Positions 49,252-58,447 of a stretch of DNA of 64,000 nucleotides are shown in pieces (within the stretch, counting starts at the first letter, position 1; each line of letters opens with the position of its first letter). A program made the position numbers and the translations under genes. The stretch is from UMGS1590 sp900552455. GTDB taxonomy: Bacteria > Bacillota > Peptococcia > Peptococcales > Peptococcaceae. Below the pieces are notes generated by a model. It did not search any database. It worked only from the letters and a program-made list of their open reading frames with translations, and was not told where the DNA came from. Location: positions 310,001 through 374,000 of the forward strand of contig OZ007004.1 of assembly GCA_963931105.1 (NCBI GenBank), read 5' to 3'.

Positions 49252-50298
49252 TCATTTCAGTCTGTAGTAGCAGGTGCTTCTGCCGCGACCCTCTCTTTTC
49301 AGCTCGCCAGTCGCAACCAGGGTGCGCAGCGCGCTTTCAATGGCGCTCGTGCTGAGGGACGGGCAAAGCGCGCGGATGTCCTGCTTGGTAAAGCGCCCGA
49401 TCTTTTGCAGCGTGGCCCGGCGCACCTTTTCCAGCGCAGGCAGCTTCGTTTCCACCAGCGCAAAACGGTCCGCAAAATCCTTATACGCAGCAAGAACCGT
49501 TCCCAGCAAGTATTTAATGAATGGCACCACGTCTTCTGCGCCTTCATGCCAGCCGTTTTGCGACTGCGCCAGTGCTTCATAATAGAGGTCTTTGTTCTTG
49601 GCGATTTTCGCCTCCAGAGAAATATATTTTCCCACAAAGAACCCACTTCTGTAGAGAAGCAGCGTCGTCAAAAGACGGCTCATTCTACCATTGCCATCGT
49701 TGAACGGATGGATGCAGAGAAAATCATGGATAAACACAGGAATCACCAAAAGCGGCTCGACTTCCATATTGCCGATCACACGGTTGTACTCAGCGCAGAT
49801 GGCATCCAGCGCCTGCGCCGTTTCGTACGGCGCCAGCGGCGTAAAAAGGAGCTGTGGCTGCCCATCAGGCCCGGTAGCGGTGATATAATTCTGGACGTTC
49901 TTGATCTTCCCAGCCATGGGATTGTTCATCTGGCTGTAGAGAATTTTGTGCAGCTGCAGAATAATATTCTGCGTGATCGGAATGGCATCAAAATTCTCAT
50001 GAATGATCGCCAGCGCGTCGCGATACCCCGCGATCTCCTGCTCGTCGCGGTTTCGGGGCGTGGTTTTTTCCTCGACCAACTGTTTGATACGCGTGCTCGT
50101 CGTCACAATCCCCTCAATGGCGTTGGAGCTTTCCGTGCTCTGAATCTTTGCAATCTCCACAAGCTTTTCCAGCTCCGCAGGACGCTGCTTCAGATACAGC
50201 TCCTGCTTGCCAGCCTCTTTGTAAATCGCCGCAACCAGCCCAAGCATCTCCGAATCCCACTTCTGATCCCGAAGCGCCGAATAATGAAACGCTCTCAT
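49252..50298 (-). CDS. Fic-domain protein (class II, self-inhibited)
   Basis: 348-residue Fic protein of the kind with N-terminal Fic_N and C-terminal winged helix. Active-site loop HPFNDGNGRMSR (His197 onward) is intact, so it should transfer AMP or a related group to a target hydroxyl. The inhibitory motif SNAIEG (Ser58-Glu62-Gly63) precedes the Fic core, the class II form that obstructs ATP until displaced. The last 60 residues (FTKQDIRALCPSLSTSAIESAL) form a winged HTH, suggesting auto-regulation. Located beside a type III restriction-modification operon; the link is positional only. Confidence 0.93.
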   Translation of the reverse strand: MRAFHYSALRDQKWDSEMLGLVAAIYKEAGKQELYLKQRPAELEKLVEIAKIQSTESSNAIEGIVTTSTRIKQLVEEKTTPRNRDEQEIAGYRDALAIIHENFDAIPITQNIILQLHKILYSQMNNPMAGKIKNVQNYITATGPDGQPQLLFTPLAPYETAQALDAICAEYNRVIGNMEVEPLLVIPVFIHDFLCIHPFNDGNGRMSRLLTTLLLYRSGFFVGKYISLEAKIAKNKDLYYEALAQSQNGWHEGAEDVVPFIKYLLGTVLAAYKDFADRFALVETKLPALEKVRRATLQKIGRFTKQDIRALCPSLSTSAIESALRTLVATGELKREGRGRSTCYYRLK

Positions 50299-50427
50299 AC
50301 CCTCACCTCCATCTTTTTCCCTTAAATTATGGGCTAAAATAAGGGAAAAGTCAATGGCGGAAGGGGAATGGGGGTTTCAATATAACACCCACGCTGCAAC
50401 GATGCAACGTAGGTGTTACTTGATAGA

Positions 50428-53400
50428 TTATTTCATGACTTTATTCAACAAGGTTTCGTAGCTATCGACAACATCGTAAACGACGTGATCGCCGCTGATT
50501 GCTTTGAAATGCTCGCGGGCGCAATGAATCTTCGACTCTTCAATCATGCGAAGCTGCATCGAATTCATCGAGCCTTTCGTTTCAGCTACAAAGTAAATAT
50601 GTTTCACTGTTCCTTCGTAAAATGCAATGGCCCAGTCTGGATTATAACGTCCCACTGGCGTTGAAATGTAGAAGCTATCTGGAAGTTTAATGTACACGGC
50701 AACATCCGTGTTGGTATCCAGCTCGGTTGCAAAATCACGTTCGTTCGTGGAATCGTAGAGGATATGATCATACAAATGCCGCTGGGCCTTCATGACATTT
50801 TCGCCTAATTTTCCTTTGATGGTTGGCTCGGTAAAAATATCTGTGTCATAGCGTTCGTCCAGCATATTGTAAGTAATGTGCTGGATGATCGCCGTCGCTT
50901 TTTCATCGTTGATAAGTCCTGCTGCCTTGATGATAAACTCTTCCGGATTGTCTTTGAATTGATCAAAAACCGCCTTACCAATCCCCGTCAGAATCTCCAC
51001 GACCGCTTTTCTCGTCAGACCAGTTTCGCCCACAATCTTTCCGACAAGGTCGTACTTCACACGGTTGTTTGCACAGATGCGCTTGCTGCTATCGTACGTG
51101 GACGATGTTGATTTTGAAAAAGCATTACCTTCCAGCAAGGCATCGCGCGACTTGATGTCGTCCATGGCGCCTGTTTCAACCTTAAAGAATACTTTCGACA
51201 CGCGTAGATTTTTATTAAGAGAAGCGACCGACTTCTCTACAAGCTCGGCAGTATCAAAATCGACCACATACACCGATTTTGGACTGATGCGCTGCCACAA
51301 CGCCTTAAACTCCGGCATGGCCAGCTTGTTGGGATCAACGTGCAACTCCACATTTTTGTCGCGCGCATTGTCTGGTTTCATCGAGCGGCCATCATAGACA
51401 GAATCCAGGATTTTAAGGATCGCATCCTTGCTGTCTTCCACTTCTTCAGCGACTTTGATCTGACCGTTCTCCTTATCAGCATAGTATTTATCCGTCAGCG
51501 CACCTTTGCGATCGATATACCCATTGACGATCAGGTCATAATGAATCGCCTGTGCCAGCTCACCATCCACAACCTGTTCGTTGCCGTGTTCATCAGCAAT
51601 GACTTTTCCTTTGAAAAGTTCTGCTGTCACCGCCACAGGACGACTGGTCACGGCCTCTGCCAGCTCGTCTTGCAGCCCTTTAGCAAAGCTATCGTAGCTT
51701 TCGCTGGCGATGACGGTCAACACGTTGACAGTGTGAACATCGTTGCCCAACACATTGGCGTCCATGCGCTCGCCATTCTGGTTGACACACAATCGCAGAC
51801 CGCGCCCGACTTCCTGACGCTTGCGCACCTCACTGTTGCTCTGTTTCAGCGTGCAGATCTGGAACACATTCGGATTGTCCCAGCCCTCGCGCAGCGCCGA
51901 ATGAGAAAAGATAAAGCGCACTGGCGACCGCTCTGGATCGCGATCTAATAACAGTTCTTTGTTCTTCATGATCAAATCGTACGCATCAATATCATTGGAA
52001 GTTTTTTCTTTCTTGTCGTTCACCTTGCTATCGACGAGCTTGCCCTTCTTGTCGATCGAGAAATAGCCGGCATGCGTCTTGTGTGCATCGATTGCATCAA
52101 GGTATTTCATGTAATCCTCATCGCCAAATTCTCGCTGCAGATTGGAAACGATATCCCGATACTCCTCTTCGAATATGTCGGCATAGATGCCATTGTATGG
52201 CCTTCCCGATTCATCGTACTGTTTGTACTTTGCAACTTCATCGATAAAGAACAAACTAAGCACTTTGATGCCCTTGTTGAAAAGCTGGTGCTCCCGCTCA
52301 ATATGCGAAAGGATCGTTTCGCGAATCTGGATGCGGCGCAGTTGTTCTTCGCTGACTTTGCCGATCACATCCCCAGCATAGATCTTAATGCCGTTCAAAA
52401 ACTCCACCGAGTTATCCCGGCCATCGATGAACTTAACGATGAAGCCATCCCGATATTCATCCAGATAACCGGAGCGCTCGTAAAGATTAAAGCCAATACC
52501 AACTTTCATTGTTTTTTTGCGGATGCCTGTGGCGCCCTTGAAATCAAACTGCAGGGTTGCGGTGGGGTCGGCTTTTGAAAGATTGATCCCTTCCAGATAC
52601 ACATAACCATCCGTCGCCGTGCTGCCAGACTCACTAATCCCTTTGACAGCAATTTTTTTCACCAATCGCTTGTTATAGGCTTCCATCGCATCCAACCGAT
52701 ACACCATATTGTAGATGCTGTCCGACTTATGGGTGGCAGAGTAGCGCAGCGTCATCAGCGAATTGAATTCTTGCAACCGCTCTTTTGTTTTTGCGCCTTC
52801 CACTGATTGTGGCTCATCGATGATGAGGATCGGATTCGTTTTGGCGATGATATCAATCGGGCGACGGGAGTGAAAGTCGTCCAGTTCCATATAAATGCGG
52901 CGCGCATCCTTGCCCCGGGCGTTGAACGCCTGCGCATTGATGATCATCACATTGATGGAGTTCCCCGAAGCAAAGTTTCTAATTTCAGCGAGCCGAGAAG
53001 AATTGTAAATGAAGAAATCGATCACTTTACCGTATTCCTCTTTGAAATGCTCCTGCGTCACCTGAAAAGACTTATACACCCCTTCGCGAATGGCGATGCT
53101 CGGCACCACGACAATGAACTTGCTCCAACCATAATGCTTGTTCAATTCGTATATCGTCTTGATGTAGGTGTACGTCTTGCCAACGCCTGTTTCCATCTCA
53201 ATGGTCAGATTATAGTGGCCTTCCAACCGCTCAGAAGGTTTGAGCTGGCCCACGCGCTGCACCTTTTGCAAATGTTCCAGCACGATCTGATCTGTCAGCT
53301 CCGGCACAATGGGCTCGTTGCGCCAGATGGTCGCGTCCCTCTCTTCGGTGTAGGACTGCTGTCGTTCCACGTTCATTTCCAGCCTATCGGTGGGCGTGAG

Positions 53401-53481
53401 ATAAGGCTGCCCGACAAAGACATCCACCACCGCTTTCGCCGCGTCCGCCTGGAACTTCTGATGCTTGAATTGGAGTTTCAT
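50428..53481 (-). CDS. res: Type III restriction enzyme, Res subunit
   Basis: 1017-residue helicase-nuclease subunit. Superfamily 2 motifs: Walker A METGVGKTYT, motif II DEPQ (IIDEPQSVEG), motif III RYSATH, motif VI QEVGRGLRL. C-terminal PD-(D/E)xK nuclease in NPDWAIAFYEG...FVAETKGSM (PD...ETK). Length is normal. It translocates from two recognition sites and cuts unmodified DNA only in complex with Mod. ATG 53481 overlaps the stop of the preceding HEPN-motif gene (ATGA), so all three genes are coupled. Confidence 0.95.
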   Translation of the reverse strand: MKLQFKHQKFQADAAKAVVDVFVGQPYLTPTDRLEMNVERQQSYTEERDATIWRNEPIVPELTDQIVLEHLQKVQRVGQLKPSERLEGHYNLTIEMETGVGKTYTYIKTIYELNKHYGWSKFIVVVPSIAIREGVYKSFQVTQEHFKEEYGKVIDFFIYNSSRLAEIRNFASGNSINVMIINAQAFNARGKDARRIYMELDDFHSRRPIDIIAKTNPILIIDEPQSVEGAKTKERLQEFNSLMTLRYSATHKSDSIYNMVYRLDAMEAYNKRLVKKIAVKGISESGSTATDGYVYLEGINLSKADPTATLQFDFKGATGIRKKTMKVGIGFNLYERSGYLDEYRDGFIVKFIDGRDNSVEFLNGIKIYAGDVIGKVSEEQLRRIQIRETILSHIEREHQLFNKGIKVLSLFFIDEVAKYKQYDESGRPYNGIYADIFEEEYRDIVSNLQREFGDEDYMKYLDAIDAHKTHAGYFSIDKKGKLVDSKVNDKKEKTSNDIDAYDLIMKNKELLLDRDPERSPVRFIFSHSALREGWDNPNVFQICTLKQSNSEVRKRQEVGRGLRLCVNQNGERMDANVLGNDVHTVNVLTVIASESYDSFAKGLQDELAEAVTSRPVAVTAELFKGKVIADEHGNEQVVDGELAQAIHYDLIVNGYIDRKGALTDKYYADKENGQIKVAEEVEDSKDAILKILDSVYDGRSMKPDNARDKNVELHVDPNKLAMPEFKALWQRISPKSVYVVDFDTAELVEKSVASLNKNLRVSKVFFKVETGAMDDIKSRDALLEGNAFSKSTSSTYDSSKRICANNRVKYDLVGKIVGETGLTRKAVVEILTGIGKAVFDQFKDNPEEFIIKAAGLINDEKATAIIQHITYNMLDERYDTDIFTEPTIKGKLGENVMKAQRHLYDHILYDSTNERDFATELDTNTDVAVYIKLPDSFYISTPVGRYNPDWAIAFYEGTVKHIYFVAETKGSMNSMQLRMIEESKIHCAREHFKAISGDHVVYDVVDSYETLLNKVMK

Positions 53482-54110
53482 AAATGAACCTCCTTATCCT
53501 CTTTCCGCAAATCACTGATGATTGCCAGATAATCTTCTGATTTATCTCCATATAATACATTTAACATCATCTCAAATGTAAACAGTGCCATACTTGTGAC
53601 ACCTTCTCTATCATAATCATCCAAAGGAAAATCTTTTGTGGTTGGGATCTCAATCTCATTGATCCACCACTTCTCAATTTTTCTATAAAGCTCCATCAAC
53701 TGAACGATGGCAAGTGCATTTTCCTCACGCGGTCCTTCCCAGAAATGTTTAGTCATCTCATGAGCAAAAGAATGTCTCAGTGCTTTTAATTTAAGGAACG
53801 TCGCATAATCATCCTGAGTAATGGCGCCTTCATCAACAAACCACAACATTGTCGCTTTTAGCTCATTCTTATTCCCCTGTTCATCAACGATTCGTTTTTT
53901 TATTCGCTCAATGTATTCTTCACTGTATTTATATTTCCATTTTCCTTTTTCATTTACATGTGCTTCTTCACAAAGCAGAAATTCCACATGCTCCAATACA
54001 GTGTCTTCCAGGTGTTCGTATATGCCAATGAATAAAGCCATAGAAGTAAGATTTGTCTGTAGAATATCTTTATCGCAGATGTTTTCAAACCCTTGAAGTA
54101 TATCTGTCAT
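53478..54110 (-). CDS. HEPN-motif protein between mod and res
   Basis: 210-residue helical protein, AT-rich, not recognised as a named family. Residues 108-118 (LKALRHSFAHE) give Arg112-x4-His117, the R-x4-H signature of HEPN RNases, at the end of a helix as in that fold. No signal peptide or membrane segment. It starts 1 base after mod and its stop overlaps the start of res, so it is translated with both subunits and is an insertion into the usual mod-res pair. It may be an accessory nuclease, toxin or abortive-infection factor, or a structural adaptor. The HEPN call rests on one motif. Confidence 0.55.
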   Translation of the reverse strand: MTDILQGFENICDKDILQTNLTSMALFIGIYEHLEDTVLEHVEFLLCEEAHVNEKGKWKYKYSEEYIERIKKRIVDEQGNKNELKATMLWFVDEGAITQDDYATFLKLKALRHSFAHEMTKHFWEGPREENALAIVQLMELYRKIEKWWINEIEIPTTKDFPLDDYDREGVTSMALFTFEMMLNVLYGDKSEDYLAIISDLRKEDKEVHL

Positions 54111-54111
54111 T

Positions 54112-56010
54112 TTAAATCACTCTCACTCGCTTGGAAATATCATTGGCGTCCTCTGACATATAGAGTTTGAAAATCTCAAACACATTAATCTTGGCCGGGC
54201 TATTGGCAAAGCTCGAATCGCGAAAAACGGCTCGGCGCGGTTTGCGCTTGGCGATGGTTTTGACGACGCTTTCCGGGATATTTTCATCAAAGCAGGCGAT
54301 TAAGTCGCCGTCGTTGTAGGTGTGGACGGTGCAGCCGTCCATCTGCTCGCTGCTGTAAGGCTTGGACAGCGGCAGACCCCAGTCCAAGATACAACCAAAA
54401 AGCAAATCCAGGTCGCTGCGGTCGTCCTTGATATTGGAGATCATATCCAGAAGGTTCTGCTGGTCGTAGTCATCGGCGGCGTAGTACACATCTTTCATAT
54501 TGCTCTCATCCACTTTAAGCACACGAAAGCCAACATCCAATTCCTGCGCAGTCTCTGGATGATCCGCCTTGTTCTTCTCCCCAGCGCGGCGAATACGTTC
54601 TTTACCAATCTCGCAGATGTTTTTATAGCCCGCTTTGTAAGCTTCGCTTTTTTCATCGCACTCTTCCTGAATCTGCACCATAATAAACTTGCGGTGCCCA
54701 CTGTCCTCAGCGTTAAGCTGCATAACCGCATGAGCAGTGGTGGCAGATCCTGAGAAAAAGTCGAGAATGATATCTTCTGGATCTGATCCTACTTGCAACA
54801 ATCTTGTTATCAATTTGACTGGCTTCGTATAATCAAATATGCCTTTACATTCCTCGAACAGGCTATCAATTTGTTTCTTGGCTTGAGAAGTATCCCCTGC
54901 AAATTCTCGAGAAAAAAGCGTTATCGGGACAAGGCCCTCTTGGACATCACATAAATAGCGTTTAGCCATAGGCATACTATTTCCTTCTCCCCAAATAATA
55001 GCATTTTCAGCGATCATTCTTTTTATGCTTTCTTCACTGTATGCCCAATATCTATCTTGAGGCCTTTTAATTACAACACCATTCGGCTTAATTATTGTAT
55101 AGTCTGCCGCATAATAGTTATGTGCAGTAATCGGATCTGTTTTCCACGGTCCTTTAGGATCATTGTCGGGATTAGAATACGCATCCGTGTTGTCACGCGG
55201 AAGAAGATTTCTCTTGAAGCCAACTATATCATTGCTATAATTTCTGCGAATTTTTGCGTAACAGAGAATATATTCGTGAGATGATGAAAAGTTAATTGCA
55301 GAGTTTTTTCGAGTATGTACTTTTTCCCATATAACTTGTGCTATAAAATTGTGTGCACCAAATATTTCATCGCAAACCTTCTTTAAGTTTTCCTGCTCAC
55401 TATCATCAATGCTAACAAAAATCACGCCGTTATCTGAAAGAAGGTTCCGTGCCAGCATCAGCCTCGAATACATCATGCTGCACCAGTCAGAATGAAAGCG
55501 TCCGTTGGTGTCGGTGTTCTTGAACAGGCGGTTTTCTTCTTCGTCAAACAGCCCCATCTGCTCGTTTTCCTCTTCCTGAGAGCGCACAAAGTTGTCCGCA
55601 TAGATAAAATCGTTGCCGGTATTGTACGGCGGATCGATGTAGATCATCTTCACCTTGCCAAAGTACCCTTTCTGCAGGAGCTTGAGCACTTCCAGATTGT
55701 CGCCCTCGATATAGAGATTCTCCGTGGTATCCCAGTCTTTGCTCTCTTCCGGGCATGGGCGCAGGGTTTTGCGGATGGGCTTGTTGGCTTCCACAATGGA
55801 CGCCTTTTTGCCCACCCAGGTGAACTCGTAGCACTCGCTCCCCTCTACCACGTCTGGCGAGAGCATCTGCTTGAGCATCTCAAAATTGATCCCGCGCTTC
55901 ACTTCGCCCTTCTCGTCCCGCATTTCTGTAACGCAATTTGGAAAAAGCGCGGCGATTTTTTCAACGTTCTCCGCGGTTATATCCGGGGTTTCCAGTTTCA
56001 TCCTGTCCAT
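54112..56010 (-). CDS. mod: Type III DNA methyltransferase, Mod subunit
   Basis: 632-residue beta-class N6-adenine methyltransferase. Catalytic motif IV YIDPPYNTG appears before the AdoMet motif I DFFSGSATTAHAV, the beta order. The central part between the motifs is the target-recognition domain and is the most variable and AT-rich. ATG 56010 has GGAGG 9 bases upstream. An in-frame extension to a GTG at 56103 (rich in Glu/Lys) is open but lacks a site. Provides modification and specificity for Res. Confidence 0.93.
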   Translation of the reverse strand: MDRMKLETPDITAENVEKIAALFPNCVTEMRDEKGEVKRGINFEMLKQMLSPDVVEGSECYEFTWVGKKASIVEANKPIRKTLRPCPEESKDWDTTENLYIEGDNLEVLKLLQKGYFGKVKMIYIDPPYNTGNDFIYADNFVRSQEEENEQMGLFDEEENRLFKNTDTNGRFHSDWCSMMYSRLMLARNLLSDNGVIFVSIDDSEQENLKKVCDEIFGAHNFIAQVIWEKVHTRKNSAINFSSSHEYILCYAKIRRNYSNDIVGFKRNLLPRDNTDAYSNPDNDPKGPWKTDPITAHNYYAADYTIIKPNGVVIKRPQDRYWAYSEESIKRMIAENAIIWGEGNSMPMAKRYLCDVQEGLVPITLFSREFAGDTSQAKKQIDSLFEECKGIFDYTKPVKLITRLLQVGSDPEDIILDFFSGSATTAHAVMQLNAEDSGHRKFIMVQIQEECDEKSEAYKAGYKNICEIGKERIRRAGEKNKADHPETAQELDVGFRVLKVDESNMKDVYYAADDYDQQNLLDMISNIKDDRSDLDLLFGCILDWGLPLSKPYSSEQMDGCTVHTYNDGDLIACFDENIPESVVKTIAKRKPRRAVFRDSSFANSPAKINVFEIFKLYMSEDANDISKRVRVI

Positions 56011-56152
56011 TGTGCATTTCCTCCTGCAGGCACACCAAAGTGCCTCTATCTGTTTCTCAATCTTTTTCTCATCGACAGACGCTGCTCTTGCTTCAGCAAA
56101 CACCGTGCAACGCGTTGCTCTACTGCAGCCTCAGTCGTTGACTCCAATCTCT

Positions 56153-56182
56153 ATTATAAATGTAAAAGAGCATTCTTGTCAT
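56153..56182 (-). promoter_or_regulatory. Promoter of the mod-HEPN-res operon
   Basis: ATGACA (56177-56182), 18-base spacer, TATAAT (56153-56158) on the minus strand; the -35 lies in the loop of the terminator below. Confidence 0.6.
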
Positions 56183-56205
56183 TTTCTAAGAACGCTCTTT
56201 TAAAA
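56164..56205. terminator. Terminator of the repressor/ImmA genes
   Basis: aaaagagcattctt (56164-56177) with aagaacgctctttt (56188-56201), one mismatch; T-rich on both sides. Confidence 0.85.
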
Positions 56206-56249
56206 AAAATTTCAATAGCATTAAACCCTTATAAAATCTCCCCTCCCCC

Positions 56250-56714
56250 TCACTCTCCATAAAGCGCAACCTCAAGCGGGTCGAACCAGATGGAGCCGCC
56301 GTCGAATTCGGTGTAGAGGCCGTATTTCTGCTGGTAGTGGGCGAGGAGCTGGTCGATGTAGGCTTGGGGGGCGCCGATGAGCTCGGCGAGCTGCCACTTG
56401 TTTTCGGGGCGATGGGCGACGATGAGGCGGGCAAATTTATCCACTGGCATAAATTCATCGTGGGCGCGGCGACGGGCGATTTGCTCCTGTTTGCGGTTAT
56501 TTGGGTTGCGCTGGTCGAGGATGTTGCCGTAGCTGATCTGGGCGTGGGCGAGCTCTTCGTAGAGGGTGACGAGCTTTTCGTCGTCGGGGAGGTCTTTTTT
56601 GATGCCGATGTAATTGCCGATGCAGAGGCCTTTGAGCTCGCTTGTAAAATCGAACTCGATGACCTGGATGCCGCGGCTTTCTGCGTGGTCGACGAGGGCT
56701 TCGTACTGGGTCAT
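56250..56714 (-). CDS. ImmA/IrrE-family metallopeptidase
   Basis: 154-residue protein of the ImmA/IrrE group that cleaves phage-type repressors during DNA damage. Zinc motif region LYEELAHAQ, the EExxH variant seen in many members, with helix LTLYEEL. The C-terminal half (VDKFARLIV, WQLAELIGAPQAYIDQLL) is the usual substrate-binding helical part. Its start overlaps the stop of the repressor gene (ATGA type), so the two are coupled. Cognate repressor is the HTH protein next to it. Confidence 0.85.
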   Translation of the reverse strand: MTQYEALVDHAESRGIQVIEFDFTSELKGLCIGNYIGIKKDLPDDEKLVTLYEELAHAQISYGNILDQRNPNNRKQEQIARRRAHDEFMPVDKFARLIVAHRPENKWQLAELIGAPQAYIDQLLAHYQQKYGLYTEFDGGSIWFDPLEVALYGE

Positions 56715-57088
56715 GGGCGGCCTCCGTTCTCCTGGGCTTCTTTCATGGCGACGAAATCGATGAAGCGGGCGATGTCGTCGATGGCCTGGTCGGAGAAGGT
56801 TTTGCCTTCGAAATGGGCGGCGATGGTTTCGGGGATGCCGCCCTGGCCGCCTTTGGCGCTAAGGAGCTGGAATTTATTTTTGACGGCGGTTTTGCCGTAG
56901 AGGTAGTCGAGGTCGACGTTGAAATAATCGGCGATGGCTTCGAGGGTTTCCATGTCGGGGGAGCGGGTGCCTTGTTCGTAGTTGCCGATGGTGGAGCGCT
57001 TGATGCCGAGCTGGTCGGCGAGGGCCTGCTGGGAAAGGCCGCGCTCGTTGCGCAGGCTTTTTAAGATGTGGGCGAAGGTCTGTCCCAT
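56711..57088 (-). CDS. Phage-type HTH repressor
   Basis: 125-residue repressor: HTH_3 domain (FAHILKSLRNERGLSQQALADQLGIKRSTIGNYEQGTRSPDMETL, 5-60 region) and a short C-terminal helical dimerisation part with no LexA-type peptidase. AGGAGGC lies before ATG 57088. Repeated ACAC-N5-GTGT palindromes lie in the divergent control region. Inactivation is expected through the adjoining ImmA peptidase. Confidence 0.9.
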   Translation of the reverse strand: MGQTFAHILKSLRNERGLSQQALADQLGIKRSTIGNYEQGTRSPDMETLEAIADYFNVDLDYLYGKTAVKNKFQLLSAKGGQGGIPETIAAHFEGKTFSDQAIDDIARFIDFVAMKEAQENGGRP

Positions 57089-57455
57089 GGTGGTGGCCTC
57101 CTTTGGGGATGGATTTTTTTGCTCTATAATGATAGTTTAACACGTTCTGTGTAATTTTTCAAGTTTTTGGCTCAATTGGGGTTGACACGTTTTGCAGCTG
57201 TATGCTATGATGTGCTCACAGAAAACGAACACGGAGGTGAACGCATATGACGCACGAACGATTTGGCTGCAAGCTGCGCTGGTGGCGGCGTTCTGCGGCT
57301 GCACGAAGGAGGTGCTCGGCCTGTGGAGTGGGCGCAGGGGGCGCTGTCCTGGGCGAACGCTGTGCGCTACGATGACACTTTTTGAGTAGGATTATTTTTT
57401 TTACACGCTATGACACATTTTGTGTTTACGACTGATTTTGAAAGGAACGATGATT
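57089..57455 (+). promoter_or_regulatory. Divergent phage control region with repeated operators
   Basis: Palindromes ACACG-TTC-TGTGT (57140-57152) and ACACA-TTT-TGTGT (57413-57425), plus half sites ACACGTTTTG at 57185 and ACACTTTTTG at 57375. A promoter TTGACA (57182-57187), 18 bases, TATGAT (57206-57211) drives the plus strand; one half site overlaps its -35. A 42-65 codon open frame in between is not convincing. Confidence 0.65.
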
Positions 57456-57803
57456 ATGAACAACCCAAAGATTTTAGCACAGACGATGGCGAGCAGCTAC
57501 CTGGCGCACACTTGGAATATGGATGTGCTGCAGCGGGCTTTTGTGGAGAAATGGCCGCATCAGCTGGGCTATGCGCTGGAGCTTTTTGTGCCGATGGTGC
57601 CGCGCCCGCTGGTGGATCTGGTGAAGCTCTACGATGGTGCGGGGATGATGAAGACGGAGATGGCGAGCGCGATCTGGCAGGCGGCGCGGGTGCACTACGA
57701 TGCGGAGGTGTTTGCGCAGGCGCAGGCGGTGCGTGCGGCGGCGAAGGGGTCGCTGGCGGTGCAGGCGCTGGCGCAGAACGCTGGCCTGAAGGAAGTGGTG
57801 TGA
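57456..57803 (+). CDS. Phage-region hypothetical protein (115 aa)
   Basis: Not recognised. Helical, 115 residues, Ala-rich at the end (QAQAVRAAAKGSLAVQALAQ). ATG 57456 is favoured because AAAGGA is 9 bases upstream. It lies directly behind the operator ACACATTTTGTGT, so it is an early gene under repressor control. Stop is immediately followed by the next start (TGAATG). Function unknown. Confidence 0.75.
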   Translation: MNNPKILAQTMASSYLAHTWNMDVLQRAFVEKWPHQLGYALELFVPMVPRPLVDLVKLYDGAGMMKTEMASAIWQAARVHYDAEVFAQAQAVRAAAKGSLAVQALAQNAGLKEVV

Positions 57804-58115
57804 ATGGACAAACGCGAGGCCCGCAAGCGGGCGCGCAATTATCTGGCGCGGCTGCACCGCTTGCAGGATGAGGTGCGGATGCCGGCGTGTATTCTGGCGC
57901 TCTCGAACGAGGAGGGGTTTCGCCATTTTGGCGAGGTGCTGTCGTATTTGGTGGCGACGGCGGAGCTGACGAATTTCCGCTACAGCCGCTCGGGGCTGAT
58001 GAGCCTGGCGGAGGAATACGGCTGGACGTGGTACGAAACGCAGATTGCGGAGGAGACGCTGCGCCTGAACGACTGCTGGGAGGACTGGATGGATGGGTTC
58101 TGGGAGGCGGCGTAA
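57804..58115 (+). CDS. Phage-region hypothetical protein (103 aa)
   Basis: 103 residues, basic N-terminus (MDKREARKRARNYLARLHRL), acidic aromatic C-terminus (DCWEDWMDGFWE). No family recognised. Starts without gap after the previous gene. Just beyond its stop begins one arm of a palindromic intergenic repeat. Confidence 0.75.
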   Translation: MDKREARKRARNYLARLHRLQDEVRMPACILALSNEEGFRHFGEVLSYLVATAELTNFRYSRSGLMSLAEEYGWTWYETQIAEETLRLNDCWEDWMDGFWEAA

Positions 58116-58150
58116 GCGAGTGAGGAGTTAGGAATGAGGGGTGAGGAGTT
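58115..58150 (+). repeat. GAGGAGTTAGG-type intergenic element, single arm
   Basis: GTGAGGAGTTAGGAATGAGG followed by GGTGAGGAGTT. Same sequence type as the left arms at 60936 and 62660, but no matching right arm before the next gene. Confidence 0.8.
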
Positions 58151-58263
58151 ATTTTGATGGATACCGATTGGCTGTTGACTGCGATGGCACGAAGATGATT
58201 TCTGCATGGCAGGAGCAAATATCTGTATGGCTCTGTACGCATTTACGAAAAGGAGGTGAGAAG

Positions 58264-58437
58264 ATGAAGGGGTTGGTTTCTCTCTGTATGTTGACAAACG
58301 ATGTTTGTCCGTTTGCCTGGGTGCTGCTTTACGAGCGGCGGGATTTTGCGGACTATGCGCGGGAGAATTGCCCGCTTTCGGCTTACGAGGCGAAGGCGAA
58401 TCTCTGGTGCAAATACGCTGGCGAGCTGTTGCGTTAG
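58264..58437 (+). CDS. Small phage protein (57 aa)
   Basis: 57 residues from ATG 58264 with AAGGAGGTGAG directly upstream. Sequence includes CPFAWVLLYERRDFADYARE and AYEAKANLWCKY. Three cysteines but no clear metal site. Unknown function; ends 10 bases before the replication-type gene. Confidence 0.7.
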   Translation: MKGLVSLCMLTNDVCPFAWVLLYERRDFADYARENCPLSAYEAKANLWCKYAGELLR

Positions 58438-58447
58438 GAGGATTTAA

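Noticed and set aside
57192..57389. Small gene between the phage promoter and the 115-residue gene
   Set aside because: Two overlapping frames compete (ATG 57247, Arg-rich; GTG-started frame with AYDARTIWLQAALV) and neither has both a good start and a recognisable product.
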